Of a DNA stretch of 64,000 bases, positions 1 through 8,475 are shown one piece after another. How positions within the stretch are numbered: the first letter of the stretch is position 1; each line of letters begins with the position of its first letter. The translations under genes were made by a program, and so were the position numbers. Source of the stretch: Sinomonas cellulolyticus (GTDB taxonomy: Bacteria > Actinomycetota > Actinomycetes > Actinomycetales > Micrococcaceae). The stretch lies in contig NZ_BNCM01000003.1 of assembly GCF_014656475.1 (NCBI RefSeq), positions 1-64,000 on the forward strand. The letters run 5' to 3'. The notes under the pieces are model-generated. The model was not told where the DNA came from, did no database searches, and saw nothing but the letters and a program-made list of their open reading frames with translations.

Positions 1-250
1 CTCTTGTACACGGCAGCCCAGACAGCATGCTGAACACCGCCACCACGCCCAAAGTGGAAGACCCGTCAAGGAACGGGGCGATGGCCTCGTCGAGCTGGCT
101 GACCGTTGCCTCGGTGTCCGCGAGGACGTTGAGGAGCTGCCACTGCCGGCGGCTGAGCCGATGCTGCTCGAGGGCCTCGTTGAAGCGGTCTTCGAGCAGG
201 CCATCGAGCGTCTTGAGCAGGAATCCGAGGGGCTGCTGGGTCTTTTCCAC
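1..250 (-). CDS. MarR-like winged-helix regulator, N-terminal part, cut by the window edge
   Basis: A GTG start at 250 is preceded on the minus strand by a clear AGGAG ribosome-binding site about 7 bases upstream. The reading frame is open to position 1. The first ~65 residues (VEKTQQPLGFLLKTLDG..., with RRQWQLLNVLADTEATVSQL in the middle) resemble the dimerisation helix and first DNA-binding helices of short MarR-family repressors. The gene continues beyond the window, so the recognition helix and length cannot be judged. The last ~20 visible residues look less family-like, so a frameshift close to the edge is possible. It lies on the chromosomal side of the element boundary at ~603. Confidence 0.6.
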   Translation of the reverse strand, partial: MEKTQQPLGFLLKTLDGLLEDRFNEALEQHRLSRRQWQLLNVLADTEATVSQLDEAIAPFLDGSSTLGVVAVFSMLSGLPCTR

Positions 251-322
251 GGCGTCACTCCTGGGCAGAGGGCATTGGTCTGTACCAACTCTGCCCGGAG
301 CGAGCTGTGGCTGCTAGGGACC

Positions 323-466
323 TCAGTCCGTCTTCTGGGCCTGGGTGCGGATCTCTCTCCCGGCGGACTTGACCGTCTGCGCCAGGCTCGCGGCGGCGGT
401 TCCCTCCCCGTCCAGCACGGCGGAGGTCAGGTCCTCGACGAGGTCGATGTACTCGGTGAGCTTCAC
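323..466 (-). CDS. Short ORF or gene remnant, 47 codons
   Basis: The frame starts at a GTG (466) and encodes VKLTEYIDLVEDLTSAVLDG... ending QTVKSAGREIRTQAQKTD. Composition is typical of a real charged helical C-terminus, but no convincing ribosome-binding site is visible and an in-frame stop lies four codons upstream. It may be the tail of a decayed gene co-transcribed with the downstream MarR-like gene. Function unknown. Confidence 0.25.
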   Translation of the reverse strand: MKLTEYIDLVEDLTSAVLDGEGTAAASLAQTVKSAGREIRTQAQKTD

Positions 467-568
467 GGCGCCAGTCTAGAAAGGGAGCCCGGCCCGCAGA
501 GCGAACGGCGAGTGAAGCCCCGGCGAAGATCACCAGACGCTGTCGGCGGGAACGACGGCAGTCAAACG

Positions 569-600
569 CAGAAGAGGCCCGGGCGACCGGGCCTCTTCTG
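569..600 (-). terminator. Perfect hairpin terminator, inferred trailer of the displaced tRNA-Ala operon
   Basis: A 14-bp perfect stem (CAGAAGAGGCCCGG / CCGGGCCTCTTCTG) surrounds a GCGA loop. It ends 2 bases before the left copy of the 11-bp repeat. If the element 603-44,051 is removed on paper, this hairpin sits ~17 bases after the 3' end of the tRNA-Ala gene at 44,045-44,117, the usual place for a tRNA terminator. The hairpin is seen directly; the former tRNA link is inferred. Confidence 0.8.
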
Positions 601-602
601 AG

Positions 603-613
603 TGGGTGGAGGT
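603..613. other. Candidate attL core of the 43.4-kb element
   Basis: TGGGTGGAGGT occurs here and again at 44,041-44,051, where it overlaps the 3' end of a tRNA-Ala gene. Sequence to the left is chromosomal (terminator, MarR). Sequence to the right is an HTH gene of the kind found beside serine recombinases. Both copies are in codon register: TGG GTG GAG GT. Confidence 0.65.
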
Positions 614-1042
614 TCTGCGCGACCACTCCAACCCTCACCGCCACTCTTTGGCGAAGTGGAGGAAGATGGCGGCGCCACCGCGACAACCGGGGTCCCCGAG
701 GAACCGCACACATCGCTCCCCTGCCACTATCAAGTTGAGCGAGCGACTAAGCGGCGATGTCATCGCAGAGCTCCTAAAAAGCTACCAAGCCGGCGCGTCG
801 TCCAGACAGCTCGCCGTCGAGTTTGGAATCAACAAGACGAGCGTGGTTACGCTGCTCCGACAGCATGACGTGCCGGTCCGCAATGCTCGCATGACGCCCA
901 ACGACATCATGAGGCTGTGCGGCTGTATGCTATCGGCCATTCAGTTGCCACGATCGGCAAGAAACTAAACTACAGCCCTAAAACGATATGGAATCGACTT
1001 ACGAGGGCTGGCGTGAATATGCGGGATACGCACGGGAGATAG
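606..1042 (+). pseudogene. Frameshifted recombinase-associated HTH protein
   Basis: Residues after the ATG at 666 give a Hin/resolvase-like HTH: KLSERLSGDVIAELLKSY, AGASSRQLAVEFGINKTSVVT, LLRQHDVPVRNARMTP. The frame then breaks at ~908. One missing base restores EAVRLYAIGHSVATIGKKL, NYSPKTIWNRLTRAGVNM and a stop at 1040-1042. The paralogue at 3011 reads MTPEHIEEARRLY at the equivalent point, confirming a 1-base deletion. The frame is also open upstream through 603 (EWVEVLRDHSNPHRHSLAKW), i.e. through the att core, so in a circular form it would be the C-terminal continuation of the serine recombinase at 42,313. In the integrated state a start at 666 is most likely. Confidence 0.6.
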
Positions 1043-1144
1043 ATCCGGCACTCAGTCCGAACCAAAGAATGAAGGATTTACATATTCATGTCGGAATGAG
1101 ATTATTGGCATGTAGGCCACCCCCAACTGAATGGGGTGAGCAAC

Positions 1145-1303
1145 ATGAAACGTTGCCTGACAACGCTCATCATTGGTGCCGCGATACTTGCACTTGGAAC
1201 GCTGATCCTATCTGACCGGTGGTTTGCGCTGCCCCTACTGGCGATTGGATAGGTGTTGATTGTTATTGCGCTAATGCAAACCGTCTACATCGAAAAGCAA
1301 TAA
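1145..1303 (+). pseudogene. Small two-helix membrane protein with an in-frame amber stop
   Basis: From ATG 1145 the frame gives MKRCLTTLIIGAAILALG..., a hydrophobic helix, then a second hydrophobic stretch interrupted by TAG at 1250-1252. Directly after the stop the same frame continues VLIVIALMQTVYIEKQ to TAA at 1301. The sequence would make a 52-residue, two-helix membrane protein if the amber codon were read through. Decay is the simplest explanation. No family recognised. Confidence 0.35.
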
Positions 1304-1328
1304 GCTATGTCCGAACGGGTGGCCTACA

Positions 1329-1982
1329 CTACCCCACAAATTCATTCGCCCGCTGTCGCTTCAAGTCTCGCCTCTTGACCAGAACCGCAAGCACAATCGC
1401 AATGAAGTTCGTAACTGTCATCGATACAGCCGTCAGTAGGTCGGGTATCTCGATGCTGGCTCTGGGAATCGAAAATACTACCCCTGAGCAAGTCCAAAAA
1501 GCGCACATAACCATAATAAAGGCAACGATCGGTGTCTTGTAGCCTTGGGCTACAAAAGGTGAAAGAAGCGCGATTGCGATTAGGGCTCCCGAGAATGGGC
1601 TCGTCAAGGTCCCCCCTGAGGGCAAGGTGCTCCAGGCAAGAAGAACGATCGATAGAACGACTAGAACGTAGAGAATCGTCCTCCGTCCCCAGCCGTACCA
1701 AACAGGAACGGCGCTCTCGCTTTGACGCCACCCGTCGACAAAAGGGTCGACCATCGCCCTTAGCAGCTTTCTGTTCAGTATTCCGATGAACATTAGAACA
1801 ATCCCTACTGCACATAGCAGAATGAACCAAGGCGTGCCCGGCAAGGGTCCCGGCTTGTAGTCGCGGAAGATAAGCGGTGCGAAGATCAAGGCATATACGA
1901 GCGACACAGAGGTTGCGACACCAACTTGCAGTATCTGGGCTTCGGTTGTTGACGCATGATGATCCGTCACGCCACTACTCAC
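1329..1982 (-). CDS. Multi-pass membrane protein of unknown function
   Basis: About 217 residues starting at a GTG (1982) that has GAGGGGAG about 7 bases upstream. A longer ATG frame back to 2099 exists but would overlap the upstream gene by over 80 bases. After a short polar N-terminus there are about seven hydrophobic segments (for example VSLVYALIFAPLIF, WFILLCAVGIVLMFIGIL, ILYVLVVLSIVLLAW, FIAIVLAVLV) and a basic tail KRRDLKRQRANEF. It lies 34 bases after the CDP-alcohol phosphatidyltransferase gene and probably shares its transcript. Both genes are visibly AT-richer than their neighbours, suggesting separate acquisition. Function not recognised; a role in a membrane-lipid step is possible only by context. 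Confidence 0.55.
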   Translation of the reverse strand: MSSGVTDHHASTTEAQILQVGVATSVSLVYALIFAPLIFRDYKPGPLPGTPWFILLCAVGIVLMFIGILNRKLLRAMVDPFVDGWRQSESAVPVWYGWGRRTILYVLVVLSIVLLAWSTLPSGGTLTSPFSGALIAIALLSPFVAQGYKTPIVAFIMVMCAFWTCSGVVFSIPRASIEIPDLLTAVSMTVTNFIAIVLAVLVKRRDLKRQRANEFVG

Positions 1983-2016
1983 CTGCCGACTCCCCTCGCT
2001 GGACAAGTACGACCCA

Positions 2017-2655
2017 CTAGGACCCGATTTCGAGCGCAGCGGCCCCATTGTTATGCCACGTACCGCGAAGATAAGCCACGCATTGACGCACATAATCAAC
2101 TATCGTCGCAAAGCCCAGAAGCACGACCAGCGCCGCGATAGGTAGCCAAAGATCTCTTGTAACAATCAATAAACCGCCCCATACGGCGATACTAAGCGTA
2201 AATGCCCGATGCCACTTGGCTCCGGCTGCAATTACCCGCTTTCTATAAAGGACCCAAGCACCCACCGCGGCCTGGCATATGTCTCGGCCGATGATAATCA
2301 ACCAGATCACGAGGCCACCTCGAGTTCCCATGCATACAAATCCGGCAATCACGTGTATCGAAACTTTATCTATGAACCCGTCTAGCCCCCTCCGCAAGCC
2401 GGTCTCAAGATTGAATTGCCGAGCGACTACCCCATCGTAAATATCCACAACGACAAAGATCGCAAGCAAAACGACAGCTAGAAAAGCCTCGCTGTCTCTG
2501 ATCGCAGTCAGCATGAATGCACTCAACAGCAGCCGACCTACAGTGAGCCCATACGCCAAAACAAACGTTATAACGCGAGCATAAAAGCCCAGGTACCGGC
2601 CGGCCGTGCGGCCTCCACCGCCAAGCGGGACAATCCGTAGCGTTAACTGAGACAA
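2017..2655 (-). CDS. CDP-alcohol phosphatidyltransferase family protein
   Basis: The motif DIYDGVVARQFNLETGLRRG followed by LDGFID matches the family signature D-x2-D-G-x2-A-R-x8-G-x3-D-x3-D in its metal-binding aspartates; the conserved glycine appears to be Arg. The family transfers a phosphatidyl group from a CDP-lipid to an alcohol in the membrane. Several hydrophobic helices surround the motif (VITFVLAYGLTVGRLLL, AFLAVVLLAIFVVVDIY, LVIWLIIIG). The start is uncertain: TTG 2655 has AAAGG seven bases upstream and puts the first helix at the usual distance, while an ATG at 2784 would add ~43 polar residues unlike the family. Substrate cannot be assigned. The downstream membrane-protein gene is probably in the same operon. 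Confidence 0.65.
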   Translation of the reverse strand: MSQLTLRIVPLGGGGRTAGRYLGFYARVITFVLAYGLTVGRLLLSAFMLTAIRDSEAFLAVVLLAIFVVVDIYDGVVARQFNLETGLRRGLDGFIDKVSIHVIAGFVCMGTRGGLVIWLIIIGRDICQAAVGAWVLYRKRVIAAGAKWHRAFTLSIAVWGGLLIVTRDLWLPIAALVVLLGFATIVDYVRQCVAYLRGTWHNNGAAALEIGS

Positions 2656-2942
2656 GCCGTAACCTTTCGGAGCGATGATCCCTAACACGACGGGACTCCA
2701 GTGACCGTTAGCGGCTCGAAGTGGAATCGTCCGTAGCGCTTTACCGTGAAGACTAGCAGCCCCTCTGGCACAGGCAGCAAGCACTCTTGTCAGCCACGCA
2801 ACCTACGCCAACCAGGACATGAGCAGGCCAACCGTCGCGGCCATCGTCGGACGTCCGTCTAGCTCGCGCCTCCTCGGGCGGGCACGCAGAGTTTGCAGAC
2901 ATCAACGGGACTAGACGGCGATACGCTTCAGCAGGGGCAACG
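2656..2942. other. Intergenic stretch, no gene recognised
   Basis: Contains the possible N-terminal extension of the CDP-alcohol phosphatidyltransferase (up to 2784). Beyond that there is no supported ORF, hairpin or promoter until the att-like arm at 2943. Confidence 0.4.
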
Positions 2943-3010
2943 GCTGGCAGGAGGTTCTGCGTCACCATTCCAGCCTCCACCGCCACTCTCTGGCCAAGTG
3001 GAAGAAGATA
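2943..3010 (+). repeat. Second att-proximal arm, diverged copy of 602-665
   Basis: Reads GWQEVLRHHSSLHRHSLAKW in frame with the HTH gene at 3011, against EWVEVLRDHSNPHRHSLAKW at 600-659. The core-equivalent is TGGCAGGAGGT instead of TGGGTGGAGGT. This suggests a second, related element end inside the first. Confidence 0.5.
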
Positions 3011-4236
3011 GTGGCAGCGCCTCCCAGACCGCCTGCGTCCATAGGTCCCATACGACAGCGCTCCCTCAGCACAACAAAGTTGAGCGAGCGTTTGAGCACC
3101 GAGAACGTTGCTCGCCTGACCGAGCGCTATCGAGCCGGCGAATCGTCCAGACAACTAGCCACCGAGTTCGGACTCAACAAGACGAGTGTCGTCTCCCTGC
3201 TACGGCGCCACAACGCACCTGTACGCAACGCCCGCATGACTCCAGAACATATCGAAGAGGCGCGGCGACTCTACACAAACGGCCAGTCGCTGGTGGACGC
3301 GGTCGTCCGTTCGGGCCGTGCTGCCTCGGAGGCCGCGGCCGGGCACGGGGTGTTGTGGTGGCTGGTGCAGAAGGCCCTGGACGCCGCCGCGGCGACCCTG
3401 CCCGATGTGGACACCCTCGCGCCCAAGAGGCTCGGGATCGGCGAGCACCGCTACCGCTCCGTGCGTTTCTTCCGTGCCGACGGGAACTCGCCCTGGCAGC
3501 GGGTGGAGCCGTGGATGACCACGATCGTGGACCTGGACACCGGCCGGGTACTGGGCATCGTCGACGGACGCGACAGCGCCGGCGTGGGCGAGTGGCTGTT
3601 CGCCCGGCCGCTGGCGCGGCGGCTCGGGGTCGAGGTGGTGGCGATCGACCCGCCCGCGGCGTTCCGCAAGGCCCTGCGGATGTGGCTGCCCCGCACCGCG
3701 GTCTCCGTCGACGCGTTCCACCTCGTCCAGCTCGCCAACAATGCCGTGACCGAGGCCAGACAGCGGCTGAGCCAGGAGGTCCGGGGCCGCCGCGGCCGCG
3801 CGGTCGATCCGGGGTGGGCGAACCGGCGCCTGCTCCTGCGCGGAGCCGAGACCTTCTCCACCCGAGGCCACAAGCGGCTGCGGGACGTGTTCGCCACCGA
3901 CGACCCCACCGGGCAGCTGCAGGCCGTCTGGGAGGCCAAGGAGCAGCTGCGCACCCTGCTCGCCTTCGGCTCGCTCGAGGAGGCCGGGGACCACCTCAGG
4001 ATCCTCGAGGGCCTCGTCGAGGCGGCCCCCACCGTGGAGACGAAGGGCTCCTGCGGACCGTGACGCGCTGGTGGAACGAGATCGAGGTCCTCATCACCAC
4101 CGGGGCGACCACGGCCAAGGTCGAGGCGAACAACACCGCGATCAAGAACATCAAGCGCACCGGCCGCGGATTCCGCAACCCGGACAACTACCGATCACGT
4201 ATCCTGCTCAGGAGCGCCGCTCAGACAGCAGCGTGA
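3011..4236 (+). pseudogene. HTH protein fused to a truncated, frameshifted ISL3-type transposase
   Basis: GTG 3011 starts a homologue of the HTH at 666 (KLSERLSTENVARLTERY, SSRQLATEFGLNKTSVVSLL, VRNARMTPEHIEEARRLY). At about residue 95 (YTNGQSLV) it switches abruptly to GC-rich ISL3-like transposase sequence with the DDE-type core (LDTGRVLGIVDGRD, VVAIDPPAAFRKALRMWLP, VDAFHLVQLANNAV). The usual N-terminal zinc finger and HTH of ISL3 transposases are missing. The first frame stops at 4061-4063. A 1-base deletion near 4043 separates it from the conserved C-terminus TRWWNEIEVLITTGATTAKV, EANNTAIKNIKRTGRGFRNP, ending at 4236. No terminal inverted repeats were found, so this is an IS fragment, not a mobile copy. 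Confidence 0.65.
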
Positions 4237-4259
4237 CACTCACCCAGCAGGACAATTCC

Positions 4260-5813
4260 CGCGGAAACGCGAAGAGCCTCGATGGTCGCCTCGTGAACAC
4301 GGTCGGACTCGATGCGACCCGCGCTCCCTTAATCCTCAAGGCCTGGGAGCTATACGCAACGGGTGACTACACCCTTGACCGTCTCGAAGATGCGATGGCC
4401 GGGATGGGATTGACCTCTAAGGCAACCGCTAGGACAGCAGAGCGACCGGTCACAGCCAGCAAGTTCCAGCAAATCCTCCGTGATCCGTACTACGCCGGCT
4501 ACGTCGTCTACAAGGGCGACGTCTACCCCGGGAGACACGAGCCAATCGTAGGACACGAGTTCTTCGAACACGTTCAAGAGGTTGCGGACATGCGTAGCAA
4601 GAAGGGCCAGCGTGACCGAGTTCATCATCATTACCTCAAAGGCCAGCTGTACTGCCAACGCTGCCACGAGAACGGGCGCATCAGTCGTCTGGTCTATACC
4701 GAGGCAACCGGCAACGGAGGGACGTACCAGTACTTCGTCTGCCTCAGCAGGAAGCAGCAAGGATGCGACCTGCCCTACCTCCCTGTCGAGCGCGTTGAAG
4801 ACGCACTCGTTGACCATTACAAGGGGCTCCACCTACCGAGCGCCTTTCTAGACGACTTGCGGACCCGGATTGATACGGCGCTCGCCGACGAACAAGGAAG
4901 CATCAGAGAGATCCATGCACGCGTCAGTCGCCAGCTCAAAGAACTGTATGCTCGGGAGGAACGACTCGTTGATCTTGCATCCGACGGACTGCTCCCCCAC
5001 CAGAAGATTCGCGCCAAACTGTACGAGACTCAGTTCCAGAAGGCCAAGGCGCGTGACAGCCTCGCGACAACCTCGGCGGAGCTGGCCGTAGGCGGCAACG
5101 TTCTCCGCACCGCCCTGGAGCTCATCCACGACCCGAGCGGTATATATGAGCGACTCGCCGATAGTGTCCGCAGGCTGATGAACCAAGCTCTCTTCGAGCG
5201 GATTTACGTCGACGAGCATTCGACGGTCTCAACTCGGATGTCGCCGCCCTTCGCGGACATCTACGCGGCCAGGACCCTCTGGGAGGCCCCAGAGGCGCCC
5301 CGGGGCGCCGGCACTCCCTCCGGGGGTACAGAAAGGCGCCCCCGCAATGCGGGGGCGCCAGACCTGATTTCCTTACCCGGTGTCTATTCGACCAGTGGTT
5401 CGAATAAGACACCTATGGTGGGACTGCTGCACTCGTGTGTCGAAAACGTGCAGCAGCGGAAGAGGATCCTCAAGCTGAGGAAGCTCCGCGACAGGCTGGC
5501 TCATGCCGAGCCTAGGGAGACCGCACCGGGGCCAGCGCGTGAGGTCAAGACACAGGCGCGAGAAGCCATCGAGCTGTATCAATCCGGGATCTCGACGACA
5601 CAGATCGCGCGCAGGCTCAACGTGTCGCGCACAACGGTGGCCGGATGGATCAAGGCAGCCGGCATCCCGATGCGCCACTCCCCAATCACCGACGAACAAT
5701 TTGCTGAGGTGCGGCGTCTCCGCGATCAGGGGCTCTCATACGAACGCATCGGACGGCAGATCGGATACACCGCAAGCGGGGTTCGGCGGAGATTGCTCGA
5801 GGACGACTCTTGA
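4260..5813 (+). pseudogene. Large serine recombinase remnant lacking its catalytic domain, fused to an HTH tail
   Basis: Aligns with the intact recombinase at 42,313 from about residue 190 onward: ILKAWELYATGDYTLDRLED, the recombinase-domain segment KFQQILRDPYYAGYVVYKGD, the zinc-ribbon cysteines (LYCQRCHENGR ... FVCLSRKQQGCDLPYLP) and the coiled-coil region. The resolvase domain with the catalytic serine is missing, replaced upstream by the ISL3 fragment. The C-terminus is notable. After SGSNKTPMVGLLHSC the frame runs on without a stop into an HTH (REAIELYQSGISTTQIARRL, WIKAAGIPMRHSPITDEQ). This is the recombinase-att-HTH order expected of a non-integrated (attP) configuration. Non-functional as a recombinase; HTH use cannot be excluded. 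Confidence 0.65.
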
Positions 5814-5874
5814 TCGACCACATCGGCGAGCACCAACTACTCCCCCGACGCACTCCAGATACTAGGGTAAGAGC

Positions 5875-6954
5875 GTGGTGACCTACGCCGAGCTCCAGGC
5901 ACGACCCCTCAGAGAGATCTGGCAGGAGCTTCGCTCCCTCCGATCACGAGGAGTTGGAAATGCAGCCAAAGGCGCGCGCCGTGCAACTTTCGACGCCGCG
6001 CTAGAGCAGGCGGAGCAGCTATTCACCGCCGCGACAATAGTGGGCACAGCCACCCAGCCGATTCTTCTGTTCTACGGCCTGTGCCAGCTCGGGCGCGGCC
6101 TCGCAGCTGCGTCCACTCGGCTAACAAACTCCGAGTACCGGCTATCCGGTCATGGCCTTACTGACAAGGCTCTCCAAGACGCCGCCACCCACGGTCTGAG
6201 CCAGGTCACCGTCCAAGCCTTGAATTCGGGGGCCTTCCCCACCGTGGCCCGGGCCTTGGGCTGCTCTCCAATGAACGACGCCATCCCGCTCGGCGACCTC
6301 TGGGACCTGCTTCCCTACAGTGATCGGTTTCCCCTTCGAAGTCGAGGCCGACTACAACGCCTGATTCTCGATTCAGAGTCTACGCATCTTCTCCGCGGAC
6401 AGGATGAGGCGCGTGTACGGCTCTATCCATTGCCACTCGAGCTTCATTCGACCGTCACCAACGCAGCGGCAGGCTCGGATGTTGTTGACGATGCCAGCAT
6501 TGCCGAGGAGTACGAACTCCTGCAACAATTCCTGCAGAGTTATCCGACGCTATCTGGCTGGAGTTCCACCAACACGCACGGCCAGCCGATCCCATATCAG
6601 CAAGGCTTCTACGAGGAAGAGCGCTACCTGCAGGTCCCCTTGCGGCTGCCGAAGGAACCCGGTCAATCCGAGGGCCGCGCTCTCGAGGCCCGAAGCGTGG
6701 ACTATCACGGAGTCCACTACGTCTATCCCCGGCTCGACTCGACGGACCTTCCAGCACACCCATTCATGCTCTGGTGGGCGTTGTTGTTTGTTCTCTCTCG
6801 CCTCGCAAGGTATCAGCCGAATGAATGGCTTACCCTCACATCGGTGTCTCAATCGGAAGATGCTGTTCCAATCGAGTACATCCTCGGCGAAGCCATGAGA
6901 GCAGTGCCGGAGCTTGCGCTGCAAGCCGTCATACGCGACACCGAGACGACCTAA
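5875..6954 (+). CDS. YaaC-like protein
   Basis: A 359-residue protein from GTG 5875 (a second GTG follows at once). The N-terminal helices ATQPILLFYGLCQLGRGLAA and SGHGL, and the C-terminal segments HPFMLWWALLFVLSRLARYQ and EAMRAVPELALQAVI, match the arrangement in YaaC-family proteins. These are helical proteins of unknown biochemical role that occur near core genes in Bacillus and also in mobile or defence loci. No catalytic motif is apparent. It is followed at a distance of 94 bases by an unknown gene on the same strand. Family assignment is from memory of conserved segments and should be tested by profile search. Confidence 0.6.
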   Translation: MVTYAELQARPLREIWQELRSLRSRGVGNAAKGARRATFDAALEQAEQLFTAATIVGTATQPILLFYGLCQLGRGLAAASTRLTNSEYRLSGHGLTDKALQDAATHGLSQVTVQALNSGAFPTVARALGCSPMNDAIPLGDLWDLLPYSDRFPLRSRGRLQRLILDSESTHLLRGQDEARVRLYPLPLELHSTVTNAAAGSDVVDDASIAEEYELLQQFLQSYPTLSGWSSTNTHGQPIPYQQGFYEEERYLQVPLRLPKEPGQSEGRALEARSVDYHGVHYVYPRLDSTDLPAHPFMLWWALLFVLSRLARYQPNEWLTLTSVSQSEDAVPIEYILGEAMRAVPELALQAVIRDTETT

Positions 6955-7048
6955 TAGACACTTGATCGACCGCAATGGGACGATTCCGAGGCGGCCAGTC
7001 TAGGGTGATCAGTGCGATGACTCGGCGGCACACCGTGGAGGTGGACTC

Positions 7049-8467
7049 TTGACGTCTACGAGGAGCGAGTCGCTCAGCGAGCAGCAAGTCGAAGTTCTCA
7101 CCTGGGTTCGCGACGGTTGTTCTGATGGTATCTACCCCGACTGGTCCCATCGGATTGTGGCGCGTGGCCTGCACAACAGAGGCCTCATCGCCGTAAAGGG
7201 CCGTGGTGTGAGTTGGACGGCCTCGCTTACGGAATATGGGGCGAGCTACTTCGAGCAGAGAGCGCCGACCAGCGAGCGATCAGGCACTCTAGCCGGTGCT
7301 CCCGTAGTACCGGAGCCTGAGCTTCAAGGGTCCACGCCGAAGGCCCGCGCAACCAAGTTGTCTAACTCCACCGCGGGGAAGGCTCATGGCCCCATGGACG
7401 AACTCATGGCGCAGCTGAAGGACACAGCGAGTCACACGCTCAGGGTGCCCAGATCCGAAGAGACGAAGTACAAGCAGCTGATCGCCTCGGCCCGGCGACA
7501 CGGTCGGGTACCGGAAGGAATGCAACTCACCACGAGCTACCACCGGGACGCGGGCCGGGATGAGATACAGATCTCGCTGGAACCGCTTCCGGCCTGGCGC
7601 ACAAAGAGACTCGCACCAATCGCCGTACCCACGAGCATCGACAGCCTCACTGACGTCGTCAGCAAGCACAAGGACAGCAGCACATTCCCGGTCGTCGGCA
7701 CTCCCCGAGAACGCGCTCTCCGCCTCCTTGACGGGCTTGTCCATGCGGCACGGGATGACGGGATGAAGGTCAAAGCACACACAGGCCAGCCAGTTTTTCT
7801 CAACAGCTATGGCCCGAACTCGCCTCGTCAAGATGAAACAGGGTTCAAGATCGGTCAGGATGAGTTCCGCCTCTGGTTCACCCAGGCCTCACTGAAACAG
7901 CCTCACGAGCCAACGCCCCGTGAACTCGCTCGGGCCCGGCGGGGATACGTATTCCCCGACTTCGATACCATCCCCGACGATCGCCTGGGCATCGCAATCC
8001 GAGGCGACGGTGGCACATTCTGGGCAAGCGATTGGAAGGACACCGATGAGGATCGGCTCGAGGAGCACCTCGCCCAGATCCTTGAGGAGTTCCGGCTCCG
8101 TCACGCACACCTTGACGAAGAGCGCACCAGGCGGGCCGCCCAGGAACATCGGCGCCAACTCGAACGAGACCAGGACCGCGCACAGGCCCGGGACCGCTTC
8201 ATGGAAACGGGGATCTTCAAGGCGATGGAAAACCAGGCATCTCAGTGGGTGAAAGCTGATGACCTCCGACGATACGCCGAAGCGCTCCGACAGCATTCAG
8301 CGCTGCTCGACATCGAAGATGCCGCGAAAGCCCGAGAATGGGCCAACCAGATTGCCGCGCGCGCTCGGTCAATCGATCCCCTGTCCGGTACGCCTTGGAA
8401 GCCAAGGATCCCCGAGCCCACGGACAGCGACCTCAAACCCTTCACGAAATATCGCGAACCATTCTAA
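7049..8467 (+). CDS. Hypothetical protein with winged-helix-like N-terminus and charged coiled coil
   Basis: TTG start at 7049 with GGAGGT upstream; 472 residues. Residues 10-70 (LSEQQVEVLTWVRDG ... RGLIAVKGRGVSWTASLTEY) look like a small winged-helix ending in LTEYG, a common pattern in regulator-like N-termini. The middle (GMKVKAHTGQPVFLNSYGPN, QDEFRLWFTQAS) is a globular domain of unknown type. Residues ~340-400 are a strongly charged helix (EERTRRAAQEHRRQLERDQD). No enzymatic motif seen. It neighbours the convergent gene at 8476 with a gap of 8 bases. Confidence 0.6.
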   Translation: MTSTRSESLSEQQVEVLTWVRDGCSDGIYPDWSHRIVARGLHNRGLIAVKGRGVSWTASLTEYGASYFEQRAPTSERSGTLAGAPVVPEPELQGSTPKARATKLSNSTAGKAHGPMDELMAQLKDTASHTLRVPRSEETKYKQLIASARRHGRVPEGMQLTTSYHRDAGRDEIQISLEPLPAWRTKRLAPIAVPTSIDSLTDVVSKHKDSSTFPVVGTPRERALRLLDGLVHAARDDGMKVKAHTGQPVFLNSYGPNSPRQDETGFKIGQDEFRLWFTQASLKQPHEPTPRELARARRGYVFPDFDTIPDDRLGIAIRGDGGTFWASDWKDTDEDRLEEHLAQILEEFRLRHAHLDEERTRRAAQEHRRQLERDQDRAQARDRFMETGIFKAMENQASQWVKADDLRRYAEALRQHSALLDIEDAAKAREWANQIAARARSIDPLSGTPWKPRIPEPTDSDLKPFTKYREPF

Positions 8468-8475
8468 CGATAGGC

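Noticed and set aside
161-601. Plus-strand ORFs at the left edge
   Set aside because: They are antisense to the MarR-like gene and the 47-codon ORF, and one ends in the terminator hairpin.
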